A DNA stretch of 64,000 bases from Intrasporangium oryzae NRRL B-24470 (GTDB lineage Bacteria > Actinomycetota > Actinomycetes > Actinomycetales > Dermatophilaceae). The stretch spans positions 55,378 to 119,377 of the forward strand of contig NZ_AWSA01000009.1 of NCBI RefSeq assembly GCF_000576595.1, read 5' to 3'. Position 1 is the stretch's first letter, and the number at the start of each line of letters is the position of its first letter. This document shows, piece after piece, positions 8,270-17,388 of the stretch. A model generated the notes under the pieces. The model had not been told where the DNA came from. It saw nothing but the letters and a program-made list of their open reading frames with translations, and did no database searches. Made by a program: the position numbers and the translations under genes.

Positions 8270-8620
8270 TCAGATGATCAGCACGACCGCGGCGACAACC
8301 GCTCCAGCCAGGCTCAGCGTGCCGAGCACGAAGCTCAGGATTGCGCCTGCGGTCCAGTACCCGGACCGGTCGCGGATACTCGCGCCGAGCAAGCCGAAGC
8401 CCGCGGTGAGCAGTACGCCACCAGCGATCCAACAGCCGAGGTACCAGGCCTCAGTCAGGCCCGCCAGAACCCAGTCCGTCGGCACGAAATACGTGTACGC
8501 GCCGAACGCTGCGACCAGGGCACCGACGATCATGAGCGTGTAGTCGATCGTGCGGTTGCGGAACAACCGCGGAAGGTGCTCAGTCCTCACAACTTCCTTC
8601 TCTTGGAGCTGCGACATCAT
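8270..8620 (-). CDS. Small integral membrane protein
   Basis: The ribosome site GGGAGGTGAGG precedes two consecutive ATG codons (8620 and 8617); either may start the protein, giving 115-116 residues. A polar N-terminus (SQLQEKEVVRTEHLPRLF) is followed by three hydrophobic stretches: DYTLMIVGALVAAFGAYTYF, LGCWIAGGVLLTAGFGLLGA and ILSFVLGTLSLAGAVVAAVV. No family is recognised. Its start lies about 250 bases from the divergent sigma operon, so the two may share a regulatory region. Confidence 0.7.
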   Translation of the reverse strand: MMSQLQEKEVVRTEHLPRLFRNRTIDYTLMIVGALVAAFGAYTYFVPTDWVLAGLTEAWYLGCWIAGGVLLTAGFGLLGASIRDRSGYWTAGAILSFVLGTLSLAGAVVAAVVLII

Positions 8621-8820
8621 CCTCACCTCCCTTCTGATCTCACCTTCAGCGTGCGTCACATCGGGCGTGGGCGTAAGAGTCGTTGGACCTGCCTTCGGGC
8701 CCCGGCGAGCGATGGTTCGGCAGCAGGTCGTGGTCAGGCACGCCGCAGCGCATCCGACTCCACTCGCCCGGGCGCGACCCCCTCGGGATCGGCACCGACG
8801 ATCCCGTTCGAGCCGAAACG

Positions 8821-8848
8821 TGAACCGGAGGCCCCATCTCGTCGTGTC
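8821..8848 (+). promoter_or_regulatory. Putative SigL-type ECF promoter
   Basis: TGAACC at 8821-8826 and CGTGTC at 8843-8848 are separated by 16 bases and lie 20 bases before the sigma gene's start codon. They match the -35 TGAACC and -10 CGTgt consensus I recall for mycobacterial SigL. This implies that the sigma factor drives its own operon. Confidence 0.65.
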
Positions 8849-8867
8849 ATGGGGGTAGGAGGTCGCG

Positions 8868-9380
8868 GTGCCCGGAAACAACGTCGCGTTGATGGAGCAG
8901 CTGCACGCCGAGCATGCCGGCGCGCTGTGGGGCTACTGCGTGCGCCTGACCGGCAACGACCGCGCTCGAGCCGAGGACGTGGCGCAGGAGACCCTGCTCC
9001 GGGCGTGGCGGCACTACTCCGTGCTCGAGGAAGCACCGGGATCCGTCCGTGCCTGGCTCTTCACCGTGGCGCGCAACATCGTCATCGACGAGTGGCGGGC
9101 CAACCGGGTCCACGGGGAGCTCGCGGTGGCCGAGGTCCCCGAGCCGTCCGACGCGACGGACCGGACCGACCAGCTGCTGCTCTCGTGGGTCGTCGCCGAG
9201 GCGGTCACCACCCTCTCGCCGGAGCACCGGGGGGTCCTGCTCGAGTGCTACTACCGCGGCGCGTCGGTCGCGGACGCGGCCCGCACCCTCGGCATCCCGG
9301 AGGGCACGGTCAAGTCCCGCACTCACTACGCCCTGCGCGCCCTGCGCCTGGCGCTCGACGAGATGGGGGTGGGCACATGA
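8868..9380 (+). CDS. ECF RNA polymerase sigma factor, SigL-like
   Basis: The start is GTG at 8868, 5 bases after TAGGAGGT. The 170-residue protein has region 2 (HAGALWGYCVRLTGNDRARA, then EDVAQETLLRAWRHY; VRAWLFTVARNIVIDEWRAN) and region 4 (TLSPEHRGVLLECYYRGASV, then LGIPEGTVKSRTHYALRALR). Pattern and partner genes point to the SigK/SigL group, controlled by a zinc anti-sigma factor and released by oxidative or envelope stress. Its stop overlaps the next start as ATGA, and a matching autoregulatory promoter lies upstream. Confidence 0.9.
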   Translation: MPGNNVALMEQLHAEHAGALWGYCVRLTGNDRARAEDVAQETLLRAWRHYSVLEEAPGSVRAWLFTVARNIVIDEWRANRVHGELAVAEVPEPSDATDRTDQLLLSWVVAEAVTTLSPEHRGVLLECYYRGASVADAARTLGIPEGTVKSRTHYALRALRLALDEMGVGT

Positions 9381-10081
9381 GCTGCCGGTTCGCGCATGAC
9401 GACGGGGCCTACGTCCTCGGCGCCCTCTCCCCCACTGAGCGCGCAGACTTCGAGCAGCACCTCGACGACTGCCCGCGGTGCGCCCGGTCCGTCCAGGAGC
9501 TCGCGGGGCTCCCAGGGCTCCTCGCCCGGGTCGACGCGGAGATGCTCGAGCCCCCACCCGTCGAGCCCGTCCCCGAGACCCTGCTGCCCGCCCTGGTCCG
9601 CGTGGCACGCCGGACCCAGCGTCGTCGCTCGTTCGTGACTGCCGCCGCGGCCGCCGCGGCCGCCGTCATGGTGGCTGTGGGCGCGCACGCGGTCGGGGCG
9701 TTCGGCGGAGCGCCGACCGCCGTGGCAGGAGCGTCGCCGACGACCACCGTGACGCTCCCGGTGGGCCAGGCCATGGTCCCCCTCGAGGCGGGGTCGGTCC
9801 GGGCGAACCTCGCCCTGCACGACGTCGCGTGGGGGACGCGCCTCGACCTCACCTGCACCTACGCGTCCGCGCCGGGCAGCGACTACGACCCGGGCCAGCC
9901 CGCGGCATACAGCCTGGTCATCCGCACGAAGGACGGTCGCACGGAGCAGGTGGCGACGTGGCGGTCCGTGCCCGGCCACACGATGCGGCTGTCGGCCGCG
10001 ACGGCCGCCAGCCGGGCCGACATCGCCTCGGCCGAGGTGCGCACCGCGGACGGCGAACCGATCCTGAGATTGACGACATGA
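9377..10081 (+). CDS. Membrane zinc-finger anti-sigma factor (RslA-like)
   Basis: Starts at ATG 9377, overlapping the sigma stop. The N-terminal ~45 residues hold the zinc anti-sigma motif: C3 or H7, then H28-x3-C32-x2-C35 (HLDDCPRC). A single membrane helix lies near residues 86-106 (FVTAAAAAAAAVMVAVGAHA), followed by an extracytoplasmic domain of about 125 residues. The 234-residue protein should hold the upstream sigma factor at the membrane and release it when the zinc thiols are oxidised or the outer domain senses a signal. It overlaps the Rieske gene by ATGA if that gene starts at 10078. Confidence 0.88.
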   Translation: MSCRFAHDDGAYVLGALSPTERADFEQHLDDCPRCARSVQELAGLPGLLARVDAEMLEPPPVEPVPETLLPALVRVARRTQRRRSFVTAAAAAAAAVMVAVGAHAVGAFGGAPTAVAGASPTTTVTLPVGQAMVPLEAGSVRANLALHDVAWGTRLDLTCTYASAPGSDYDPGQPAAYSLVIRTKDGRTEQVATWRSVPGHTMRLSAATAASRADIASAEVRTADGEPILRLTT

Positions 10082-10122
10082 ACCCCGACACAGGCTCGCG
10101 GAGCACCCGACTGGAGGTCGTG

Positions 10123-10587
10123 ATGGACTCGATCAGCACCGACGGCAGCGTCTCCCGACGCACGGTCCTCGCCACCGGAGGCGGTGTCGCCCTCGCCGCG
10201 AGCACGCTGGCGGCGTGCGGCGGCGGTGACGGCACGACGCCCTCCGGGCCGTCGTCGTCCCAATCCGCGATGGCCGGCGCAGGTGGCGGAGCCGGTCGGG
10301 TCCTCGCGAAGGTGTCCGACGTCCCAGTGGGGGGCGCGGTCTCGGCCACCGACGCCCAGGGCAAGCCGCTCATCGTGTCGCAGCCGAGCGCGGGCTCGGT
10401 CGTCGCCTTCTCGGCGATCTGCACCCACATGGGCTGCACCGTCGCGCCCGACGGCAAGATCCTGCGGTGTCCCTGCCACGGGTCGACCTACGACCCCGCC
10501 ACCGGCACCAACACGGGCGGACCCGCGCCGAGGCCGCTCTCGAAGGTCACCGTCAGCGTCAAGGACGGCAACGTCGTCGAAGGCTGA
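10123..10587 (+). CDS. Tat-exported Rieske [2Fe-2S] lipoprotein
   Basis: The 154-residue protein starts with a twin-arginine motif (SRRTVLATGG) and a lipobox LAAC at residues 29-32, so it is probably exported folded and lipid-anchored at C32. The Rieske cluster ligands are CTHMGC and CPCHGS, about 18 residues apart, followed by PRPLSKVTVSVKDGNVV. Start choice: ATG 10123 has GGAGG 7 bases upstream; ATG 10078, overlapping the anti-sigma stop, would add 15 residues. A redox protein as third gene of a sigma/anti-sigma operon suggests that the regulon handles redox stress at the membrane. Confidence 0.88.
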   Translation: MDSISTDGSVSRRTVLATGGGVALAASTLAACGGGDGTTPSGPSSSQSAMAGAGGGAGRVLAKVSDVPVGGAVSATDAQGKPLIVSQPSAGSVVAFSAICTHMGCTVAPDGKILRCPCHGSTYDPATGTNTGGPAPRPLSKVTVSVKDGNVVEG

Positions 10588-10600
10588 GGCTTCCGGTCGC

Positions 10601-11311
10601 TCAGGTCCCCGTCGGCCGCGCACCTGAGCGGCCGCCACCGTCCAACCAGTCCGTATGCCGCTGGGCCGGCGGGAGCTCGATCGTGTGGGCTCCGCGTCGG
10701 GCCTTGGTCGCGAGGTACTTGGCGTTCGCGGCGCTGAGGTGTACCCCGGTCGGCACGCGCTCGGTCACGGTGACCCCGAGGCGGGTCAGCTGGGCGGCCT
10801 TGCTCGGGTTGTTGCTGAGCAGCGCCACCCGGTCGAGACCGAGGGCTCCGAGCATCTGTGCCGCGACCGTGTAGTCGCGTGCATCCTCGGCGTAGCCGAG
10901 CGCGAGGTTGGCCTCGTAGGTGTCGAGGCCAGCGTCCTGCAGTCCGTAGGCGTCGAGCTTGGCGTAGAGGCCGATGCCCCTGCCTTCCTGACGCAGATAG
11001 AGCAGGTAGCCGCCGACATCGGCGATGCGCCGGACCGCCTCGCGCAGCTGAGGACCGCAGTCGCAGCGCTCGCTGCCGAAGACGTCACCGGTCAGGCACT
11101 CGCTGTGCGGTCGCACGAGCGGCGGAGGTCCCGATGAGGCACCCGACCGGCGCTCGCGGGTAGCGTCCCCGAGGCCGAACGCCAGGTGCTCCAGCCCGTC
11201 GGCCAGCCCGTCGAAGGTGAAGACGCGTGCGGTCGTGGCGTAGCCGTCGGGGAACCGCAACGGCACGGTCACCTGGCTGCGGATCGTCGCCGCGGCGAAG
11301 CCCCCCGACAT
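10601..11311 (-). CDS. ribA: GTP cyclohydrolase II
   Basis: The 236-residue protein carries the RibA signature: HSECLTGDVFGSERCDC (zinc cysteines in RCDC plus an upstream Cys), YLRQEGRGIGLYAKLDAYGL, DLDTYEAN-type segment LDTYEANLALG, and NNPSKAAQL. It opens the GTP imidazole ring to give 2,5-diamino-6-ribosylamino-pyrimidinone phosphate. It is the single-domain form, without a RibB part. ATG 11311 shares its A with the TGA stop of the preceding RibD-like gene (TGATG). It is the last gene of a seven-gene minus-strand unit, so it may feed a dedicated pathway and not housekeeping riboflavin synthesis. Confidence 0.92.
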   Translation of the reverse strand: MSGGFAAATIRSQVTVPLRFPDGYATTARVFTFDGLADGLEHLAFGLGDATRERRSGASSGPPPLVRPHSECLTGDVFGSERCDCGPQLREAVRRIADVGGYLLYLRQEGRGIGLYAKLDAYGLQDAGLDTYEANLALGYAEDARDYTVAAQMLGALGLDRVALLSNNPSKAAQLTRLGVTVTERVPTGVHLSAANAKYLATKARRGAHTIELPPAQRHTDWLDGGGRSGARPTGT

Positions 11312-12015
11312 CAGCTCTCCCCCTCGGTCCCGGCGCACCGTGACGAGAGCGCATACCTCAGCAGGACGACGTCCCCGATCGGGCGTGCCTCGAGCAGGGT
11401 GGCCCGGCAGTCCGGGTTCCACGGGAACCGACCGTCGCGGACGAACCTCGGGGCCCGCGAGTCGCCGACGAAGAACGGTGCGACCACGAGGTGCAGCTCG
11501 TCCGCGAGGCCCGCGGTCAGGAACTGCGTGTGCATCGACCCGCCGCCTTCGACCATGAGGCGCCCGACCCCTCGGGCGAAGAGGTCCTCGGTCATCCGGC
11601 TGAGGTCCACCGGCTGCCCACCGTCGACCACCGTCGCGACGTGCCCGAGCCGTCGGCGTGCCTCGCCAGCAACAGCACTCGCGCAGTAGACGAGCTTCTC
11701 GGACTCGCCGGTGACGAAGAAGTTCGCGCAGGCGTCGAGACGAGCGCCGGCCGTGATCGTGACCTTCGCCGGCGAGGCCGGGAGACCGCGGGCGATCCGC
11801 TCGTCCTGTCGCGCCCGCGAGCGCACGAGGAGACGCGGGTTGTCCTTCCGCACCGTCGCCGCGCCGACGAGGATCGCGTCGCTGGCGGCGCGCACGCTGT
11901 CCACCCGGTCGAGGTCGGCGTCGTTCGAGAGGAGCAGCCTCGTGCCGGACGGGTCGTCGAGGTAGCCGTCGATGGACATGCCGCAGCTGAGCACGGTGTA
12001 GGGCCGCTCAGCCAT
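11311..12015 (-). CDS. RibD C-terminal / dihydrofolate-reductase-fold pyrimidine reductase
   Basis: The 234-residue protein starts MAERPYTVLSCGMSIDGYLD and has DAILVGAATVRKDNPRLLVR and GRLMVEGGGSMHTQFLTAGL, the signatures of the RibD_C domain. It lacks the RibD deaminase domain, as in the stand-alone reductases of archaea and fungi. It would reduce the ribosylamino-pyrimidine made by GTP cyclohydrolase II, or a related pterin precursor, with NAD(P)H. AGGAGG lies upstream of ATG 12015, which sits inside the end of the preceding gene (8-base overlap). Coupling to ribA by TGATG shows the two enzymes act together. Confidence 0.88.
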   Translation of the reverse strand: MAERPYTVLSCGMSIDGYLDDPSGTRLLLSNDADLDRVDSVRAASDAILVGAATVRKDNPRLLVRSRARQDERIARGLPASPAKVTITAGARLDACANFFVTGESEKLVYCASAVAGEARRRLGHVATVVDGGQPVDLSRMTEDLFARGVGRLMVEGGGSMHTQFLTAGLADELHLVVAPFFVGDSRAPRFVRDGRFPWNPDCRATLLEARPIGDVVLLRYALSSRCAGTEGES

Positions 12016-13180
12016 GTTCGGCACCCCCTCCTGCTGCCAGCGCCGCGACGACGGGCGTCCCGGGATGAACGGGCCGCACTCCTCCGGTACCCGCGGGGCG
12101 CCGATGCAACCGGCCCGCAAGGATCAGCACGGCGCCGGGCAGGCTCGCGGCGAGCACGAGGACGCCGTACACCACCGCGGTCGAGACGGCGTCGGCAGCG
12201 CTCAGACCGGCGAGGCCGGACGTCGACGCCGCCACGGCCTCGCGTGGACCCCACCCGGCGATGCTCGCCGGGATCCCCATGGCCAGCAGGACGACGACCG
12301 CGAGCGGAAGCATCCGGACCGGCGACACGGTCGAGCCCGCCGTGCGAGCGGCGATGACGAACGTCGCCGCATGGCCGACGACGACCACGGTGGACGCCAG
12401 CACGATCCCGGGCCAGGCCCGCCGCGACAGCACCCCCGCACGGAGGTCCGCCCCCACGACCGCGATCAGTCGGCCGACCCGCGACCCCGCCGTGGGTCGG
12501 CCGCGCCGCCGGACCCGGCCCAGGATCGCGCCGGCGAGCACCAGACCCACGAGGGCCGCCAGGACGACGGGGGCGAGGGCGCGGGCCGGGGACGGCACGA
12601 ACAGCATCACGGCGACAGCGAGCGCCAGCTGGACAGCCTGGCCTGCGGACCGTTCCCAGGCGACCGCGCGCACGCCGCGGCCGACGTCGCCGACGTCCCG
12701 GCCGTGGTTGACGGCGCGGTGCACGTCGCCGAGCACGCCGCCGGGCAGCGTGACGTTGAGGAACAGCGACCGGTAGTACGCGGCCACGGCAACCCGCAGC
12801 GGCAACCGCACGCCGAGACCGCGGGCGACGAGCCTCCAGCGCCACGAGCAGCACACCGTGGTCACGAGACCGATCGCCGCGGCGGCAGCGAGCGACGGCA
12901 CCGTGATCGACCGGACCGCCACGAGGACCGAGTCCGTCCCGAGTCGCCGGAGCAGCACGACGAGGATCGCCACGCCGGCCATCGCCTCCACCCACGGCCC
13001 GATTCGTCGACGCCCGGGGCTCCCGGGGATCCCGGACCCGACCCGACCAGCAACGGCTCCGTTGTCCTCCACGCGCTGGCCCCCTCGGTGCTCCGCCGCT
13101 CGCGGACGGTCACGCGAGTCTCGTCGGTGGAGACGAGCACGGTGTCGCGGCGGTTCATCCGCGGTCTCGGGGTGGCTCAT
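12008..13180 (-). CDS. Flippase-like membrane protein (lysylphosphatidylglycerol synthase TM region)
   Basis: A 390-residue protein with about eight hydrophobic segments from residue 65 on. The segments SLFLNVTLPGGVLGDVHRAV, WERSAGQAVQLALAVAVM and GIPASIAGWGPREAVAA are the conserved motifs of the UPF0104/YbhN family, related to the membrane part of MprF. Members are thought to move lipids or lipid-linked sugars across the membrane. The start ATG 13180 overlaps the methyltransferase stop (ATGA). A long hydrophilic Arg-rich N-terminus (~60 residues) precedes the first helix. In this cluster it may export the lipid- or pterin-linked product. Confidence 0.8.
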   Translation of the reverse strand: MSHPETADEPPRHRARLHRRDSRDRPRAAEHRGGQRVEDNGAVAGRVGSGIPGSPGRRRIGPWVEAMAGVAILVVLLRRLGTDSVLVAVRSITVPSLAAAAAIGLVTTVCCSWRWRLVARGLGVRLPLRVAVAAYYRSLFLNVTLPGGVLGDVHRAVNHGRDVGDVGRGVRAVAWERSAGQAVQLALAVAVMLFVPSPARALAPVVLAALVGLVLAGAILGRVRRRGRPTAGSRVGRLIAVVGADLRAGVLSRRAWPGIVLASTVVVVGHAATFVIAARTAGSTVSPVRMLPLAVVVLLAMGIPASIAGWGPREAVAASTSGLAGLSAADAVSTAVVYGVLVLAASLPGAVLILAGRLHRRPAGTGGVRPVHPGTPVVAALAAGGGAEHG

Positions 13181-13998
13181 CGGAAGACCGCAAGGAGGTC
13201 GCGGTGGTGGACCGTGACTCGGAGGCGTCCGGCTACGGCCTCCGCGCCGCGTCGCTGGAGATAGTCGGCAGACAGGCCGGCCAGCTCCGGGTTCTGCTCG
13301 CACGCCGCACCCACCCAGCCCGCGAGCCACTCGATTGCCAGCTCGGACTCACCGGGGCCGAGCCGCCACGGGCTCTCCCGGACGACCACCTCGGCGCCCA
13401 GCCGCCCGAAGGAGTCGACCGCGACGTCCATGGCATCCGGTCCGAGCAGCCGCCGGCCCTGGGTCGTGCGGCGCTGATGGTCGTTGAAGGCGATGGCGAC
13501 CAGCTCGTCGAGCGGCTCGGCCGGGGCGAGCTCGACCCGGCCGACGACCGAGAGCGTCACGAGCACCGGGCAACCCGGGGAGGAGCACAGCGCGACGAAC
13601 CGGTCGAGCTCGCTCGAGGTCATCAGGTCGAGGAGCGCCGAAGCCGTGACCAAGGACGCCCCCGCGAGCTCGCAAGGGTCGAGGCTCGTGATGTCGCACT
13701 GCCGGGTCTCGACGGTGACGCCCGCCCCGCCCGCGGACGCGCGGGGCGGGTCGACGGTCGCCCGGGCGAGCAGGTCGGCATCCCAGTCGTGGAGGACCCA
13801 GTGCTGCGCGCCGCCGAGGCGCGGTGCCAGCCACCGGCCCATCGACCCCGTCCCGCACCCGAGGTCGTGGACGACGAGCGGGCCGCCGCGAAGGTGCGGA
13901 CGCAGGTGCTCGACGAGGTCCGTGGCACGCGCCTCGGCGTCGGCGCGCTCCCTGAGGTCCAGCCAGGCCGGGCTGACCCGGACCGCCTCCACGGTCAT
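13177..13998 (-). CDS. SAM-dependent methyltransferase
   Basis: The 273-residue protein has the class I methyltransferase glycine loop VVHDLGCGTGSMGRWLAPRL (about residues 42-61) followed by HWVLHDWDADLLARA and VETRQCDITSLDP. ATG 13998 overlaps the stop of the glycosyltransferase gene (ATGA), and its own stop overlaps the flippase start. The substrate is not evident; position suggests methylation of the glycosylated or pterin-derived intermediate made by the cluster. Confidence 0.85.
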   Translation of the reverse strand: MTVEAVRVSPAWLDLRERADAEARATDLVEHLRPHLRGGPLVVHDLGCGTGSMGRWLAPRLGGAQHWVLHDWDADLLARATVDPPRASAGGAGVTVETRQCDITSLDPCELAGASLVTASALLDLMTSSELDRFVALCSSPGCPVLVTLSVVGRVELAPAEPLDELVAIAFNDHQRRTTQGRRLLGPDAMDVAVDSFGRLGAEVVVRESPWRLGPGESELAIEWLAGWVGAACEQNPELAGLSADYLQRRGAEAVAGRLRVTVHHRDLLAVFR

Positions 13999-15068
13999 GC
14001 CGCCACCTCCGAGAGGACGCGGGCGATCCGGGTCGACGTGTCGGTCCAGCCCGGCAGCGTCTCGCGACGCTCTCGGGCCAGGGCACGCAGGCGCTCCCGG
14101 AGCGCGCCGTCGACCAGCCAGCAGCGGAGCGCCGAGGCGAGGGCCTCCGGCTCGTCGGGTGGCACGAGCAGCCCCGGGCGGCCCCCGGCCACCGCCCCGA
14201 GGGCCTCCGGCAGCCCACCGACGGCGGTCGCGATGACGGGCAGCCCCCGGGCCAGGGCCTCGGCGACGACCATGCCGTACGTCTCGCCCCGGGAGGCGAG
14301 CACGAGGACGTCGGCAGCGGCATACGCGGCCTCGAGGGACGCGCCGGTGAGCGCGCCCGTGAAGTGGAGGCGGTCGGCGACCCCGGCGCTGCGCGCCCGA
14401 CGGTCCAGGGTCTCGACGAACGCGCGGTCGGAGCCTGAGCCACCCACGAGCACGCAGCGCCAGGACAGGTCCTGGACGGCGGCGAGCGCCTCCACGAGCA
14501 CGTCGTGCCCCTTGTGCGGTGCCACCGCGGCGACGCAGAGGAGCTCACCGCCGGTCGCGGTCCCGGGCGTCGGCTCGGCGGGGTCGACGCCGGGCCGGGC
14601 GACGTGGACTGTGTTCCGATCGAGGCCGTACTGGTCCAGCAGCCAGCGCCGCGTCCACTCGCTCGTCGTGACGACCGCGCGTGCGGCCGACAGCACGGCA
14701 CGTTCGCGATGACGGGTCGGCAGGCCCTCCTCACCCGGCGTCCCCGCTCCGAGCGGCAGGTGGACGAGGACGACGAGCCGCATCCGCCGTGACTGCGGCA
14801 CAAGCACCTCCGGCGCGGGCGAGGCGACGAGTCCGTCGACGAGCACGACGTCACCGTCGCGTATGCCGTCGACCACCGTGCCGAGCGCCGCGCTCGCCGC
14901 CCGGTCCGGCGAGGGCCACGGGCCCGGCACCGCATGCTCGGTCACCGACCACCCGAGCGCGGCGAGGCCCTGGCACACCCGACGGTCGTAGGTGTTCCCG
15001 CCACTCGGCCGGGCGGGGTCGTCGACGCCGTCCGGGACCACGACGTGCACGGCCCTGCCCGTGCTCAC
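13995..15068 (-). CDS. Glycosyltransferase family 4
   Basis: A GT-B fold enzyme of 357 residues. It has the GT4 acceptor-domain loop [18 protein letters not shown] near the N-terminus, [16 protein letters not shown] in the linker, and a donor site with [20 protein letters not shown] and [16 protein letters not shown] (the E-x7-E retaining motif). GTG 15068 overlaps the TGA of the PTPS gene, so translation is coupled. It probably adds a sugar from a nucleotide donor to a product of the upstream enzymes. Confidence 0.88.
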   Translation of the reverse strand: MSTGRAVHVVVPDGVDDPARPSGGNTYDRRVCQGLAALGWSVTEHAVPGPWPSPDRAASAALGTVVDGIRDGDVVLVDGLVASPAPEVLVPQSRRMRLVVLVHLPLGAGTPGEEGLPTRHRERAVLSAARAVVTTSEWTRRWLLDQYGLDRNTVHVARPGVDPAEPTPGTATGGELLCVAAVAPHKGHDVLVEALAAVQDLSWRCVLVGGSGSDRAFVETLDRRARSAGVADRLHFTGALTGASLEAAYAAADVLVLASRGETYGMVVAEALARGLPVIATAVGGLPEALGAVAGGRPGLLVPPDEPEALASALRCWLVDGALRERLRALARERRETLPGWTDTSTRIARVLSEVAA

Positions 15069-15463
15069 AGCGAGCGCTCGTAGGTCGCCCACGCGACGTG
15101 GGACTCGTGCAGCGTCACCGCGACCGCGGACAGGCCCCGGGCGCCCTCGCCGAGGCGGCCGTCGTGCACCCGCTCGGCGAGCCGGTCGGCGACCACCTGG
15201 GCCAGCGCCTCGGTGGTGGTCGTCAGGCCCGTCAGCGTCGGCTCGTCGTCGAGGTTGCGGTAGCCCAGCTCGCCGAGCACCTCGCGGAGCTGCTCGGCAG
15301 CGCGCCCGATGTCGACAACGAGGCTGTCGGGGTCGAGCGCCTCCCGGCGGAACGTCGCGTCGACGACGTAGGTCGCGCCGTGCAGGCGCTGGGCCGGCCC
15401 GAACACCTCGCCGCGCAGGCTGTGGGCGATCATCATGTGGTCGCGGACGGTGACGCTGAACAC
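15065..15463 (-). CDS. 6-pyruvoyl-tetrahydropterin synthase / 6-carboxytetrahydropterin synthase-like
   Basis: The protein (132 residues) starts at GTG 15463, preceded by GAGGAG at 7 bases; this gives the usual N-terminus [20 protein letters not shown]. It carries [47 protein letters not shown] and [14 protein letters not shown], the PTPS/QueD pattern with zinc histidines (H19, H31-type). The typical catalytic Cys of QueD is not clearly present, so this may be a divergent PTPS acting on another pterin. An ATG at 15496 in frame would overlap the dehydrogenase gene by 29 bases. Confidence 0.82.
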   Translation of the reverse strand: MFSVTVRDHMMIAHSLRGEVFGPAQRLHGATYVVDATFRREALDPDSLVVDIGRAAEQLREVLGELGYRNLDDEPTLTGLTTTTEALAQVVADRLAERVHDGRLGEGARGLSAVAVTLHESHVAWATYERSL

Positions 15464-15467
15464 CGGC

Positions 15468-16481
15468 TCACTCCTCGTCGGTCGGGGTGTCGTCATAGGT
15501 CGGGGTGTCGTCGTACGTGATGGTGTGGCAGAGCGCGGGCAGGCTCCCGTCCGCCAGCTGCGTCATCACCTGAGGCAGCTCATCGAACCGGGACTCCCCC
15601 GTGAGCACCGCGTCGAAGGCGGGGTCCCGCAGCAGGTCGACGGCGAGCGCCAGTCGCTCCGCCGTGGTCCGGCGCGCGCGGCGGGACGCGGCGACAACGC
15701 CGACCTGGCTCGCCCGGATGCCGAGGCGCCCCGAGTGGAAGGCCCCACCGAGCGACAGGCGGACCTCCGCGTCGCCGTACCAGCTGAGCTCGACGACCGT
15801 CCCCTCCGCCCCGAGGAGGTCGAGCGAGAGCTGGAGGCCGGCGGACGTCCCGCTCGTGTGGACGACGAGGTCACGCCCGTCGGCCGCGTCGGCCGGCTGC
15901 GCGAACCGGGCCCCGAGCGCGGCGGCGACGTCTGCGCGGCCCTGGTCGACGTCGACGAGCGTCACCTCGAGGGCGGGAAACCGGGCGAGCAGCCGCGCCA
16001 CGCAGCAGCCGACCATTCCGGCGCCGACGACGGTGACCCGGTCGCCGACGAGGGGCGCGGCGTCCCACAGGGCGTTGACGGCCGTCTCGACGGTGCCCGC
16101 GAGCACCGCCCGCCGTGGTGGCACGTCGTCGGGGACGACGGTCACCGCCTCCGCCGGCACGACGTAGGCGGTCTGGTGCGGGTGGAGGCAGAAGACGGTC
16201 CGACCGCGCAGGTCGGGCGGCCCCTGCTCGACGACGCCGACGTTGAGGTAGCCGTACTCGACCGGTCCGGGGAAGTCGCCCTGCTGGAACGGCGCCCGCA
16301 TCGCTGCGTACTGGCTCGCCGGGACCCGACCGCGAAAGACGAGAGTCTCGGTCCCCCGGCTCACCCCGGAGCGCACCGTCCGCACGAGGACGTCGTCCGG
16401 CCCCCTCTCGCGCAGCGGGGTGGGCCGGATCTCGCCGAGCCCGGGCTCACGCAGCCAGAAGGCGAGCGCGTCACCCCGCAT
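15468..16481 (-). CDS. Zinc-type alcohol dehydrogenase-like oxidoreductase
   Basis: A 337-residue medium-chain dehydrogenase relative. It has [20 protein letters not shown], a catalytic-domain [18 protein letters not shown], and the nucleotide loop [20 protein letters not shown] followed by [18 protein letters not shown]. The usual structural-zinc cysteine lobe is missing, as in related zinc-free members. ATG 16481 is preferred over GTG 16490 because of its spacing to GGGGGTGAGG. The C-terminus has an exact repeat, [16 protein letters not shown]. It is the first gene of the minus-strand unit, divergent from the CDP-alcohol gene. Confidence 0.82.
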   Translation of the reverse strand: MRGDALAFWLREPGLGEIRPTPLRERGPDDVLVRTVRSGVSRGTETLVFRGRVPASQYAAMRAPFQQGDFPGPVEYGYLNVGVVEQGPPDLRGRTVFCLHPHQTAYVVPAEAVTVVPDDVPPRRAVLAGTVETAVNALWDAAPLVGDRVTVVGAGMVGCCVARLLARFPALEVTLVDVDQGRADVAAALGARFAQPADAADGRDLVVHTSGTSAGLQLSLDLLGAEGTVVELSWYGDAEVRLSLGGAFHSGRLGIRASQVGVVAASRRARRTTAERLALAVDLLRDPAFDAVLTGESRFDELPQVMTQLADGSLPALCHTITYDDTPTYDDTPTDEE

Positions 16482-16566
16482 CGGCCTCACCCCCGGTCCC
16501 CGCTCCGGATGAACCGGAGCCTCGCGTCTTTCGTGTTAACGCTGTACCCACAGACACGGAGTCAGG

Positions 16567-17370
16567 ATGCGTTCGGTTCACCACGGCCCGATGGCCTGGC
16601 TGCTCGGCCAGGTCACCCTGTTGGCCACGCTCGCCACGACGGTCGGCCTCGGCGGTCCGGGCTGGGGTGCGGGCATGACGAGTGCCGTGGTCGTCGACGC
16701 CGGCCTGGCTCGCGGGCTGGCCCGCCGCGGCGCCGACCGGATGGGACCGGCAGACCGGGTCACGCTCACCCGCGCCACGCTCGTCTGCGGCGTGGCGGCG
16801 CTGACGGCCGACGCCTTCCTCCGTCCCGTGCCGGTCGGGGCCTTCGTCGCGCTCACCGTCGTCGCCCTCGTCCTCGACTCCGTCGACGGCGCGGTGGCCC
16901 GCCGCACGGGGACCGCGTCGGCGCTCGGAGCGCGCTTCGACATGGAGGTCGACGCCTTCCTCATCCTCGTGCTCAGCGCGTATGCCGCTCGGTCCGTCGG
17001 CGTGTGGGTGCTCGCCATCGGGCTGGCGCGCTACGCCTTTGTCGCGGCCGGCTCGGTGCTGCCCTGGATGCGGGGCTCGCTGCCCCCGCGCTACTGGCGC
17101 AAGGTCGTCGCGGCCGTCCAGGGAGTGGTCCTCGCCGCGGCTGCGGCGGGTGTCCTCCCGGGACCCGTGGTCATGGTCGCCGTCGTCGCCGCGCTCGCCC
17201 TGCTCACCGAGTCGTTCGGCCGCGACGTGCTGTGGCTGTGGCACCACCAGCGGGTCGGCGCCGAGCACGTCGGCGCCGAGCGGGTCACGCCCGGGCCCGC
17301 GCGGACGCTCCACCTCGGCGCCGGCGCCGACGGGCAGCTCCCAGCGGCACCGGCACCGGACGGCTGCTGA
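16567..17370 (+). CDS. CDP-alcohol phosphatidyltransferase family protein
   Basis: The 267-residue membrane protein has the family's catalytic block: LDSVDGAVARRTGTASALGA followed by RFDMEVD, i.e. D-x2-D-G-x-V-A-R-x8-G-x3-D-x3-D, about residues 102-126. About five further hydrophobic helices are visible. It transfers a phospho-alcohol from a CDP-activated donor to a second alcohol in the membrane, as in phospholipid or phosphoinositide synthesis. It is divergent from the dehydrogenase gene, with 85 bases between start codons, and is followed 18 bases later by the sulfatase gene. Confidence 0.88.
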   Translation: MRSVHHGPMAWLLGQVTLLATLATTVGLGGPGWGAGMTSAVVVDAGLARGLARRGADRMGPADRVTLTRATLVCGVAALTADAFLRPVPVGAFVALTVVALVLDSVDGAVARRTGTASALGARFDMEVDAFLILVLSAYAARSVGVWVLAIGLARYAFVAAGSVLPWMRGSLPPRYWRKVVAAVQGVVLAAAAAGVLPGPVVMVAVVAALALLTESFGRDVLWLWHHQRVGAEHVGAERVTPGPARTLHLGAGADGQLPAAPAPDGC

Positions 17371-17388
17371 TGACAAGGGAGGAACGCG

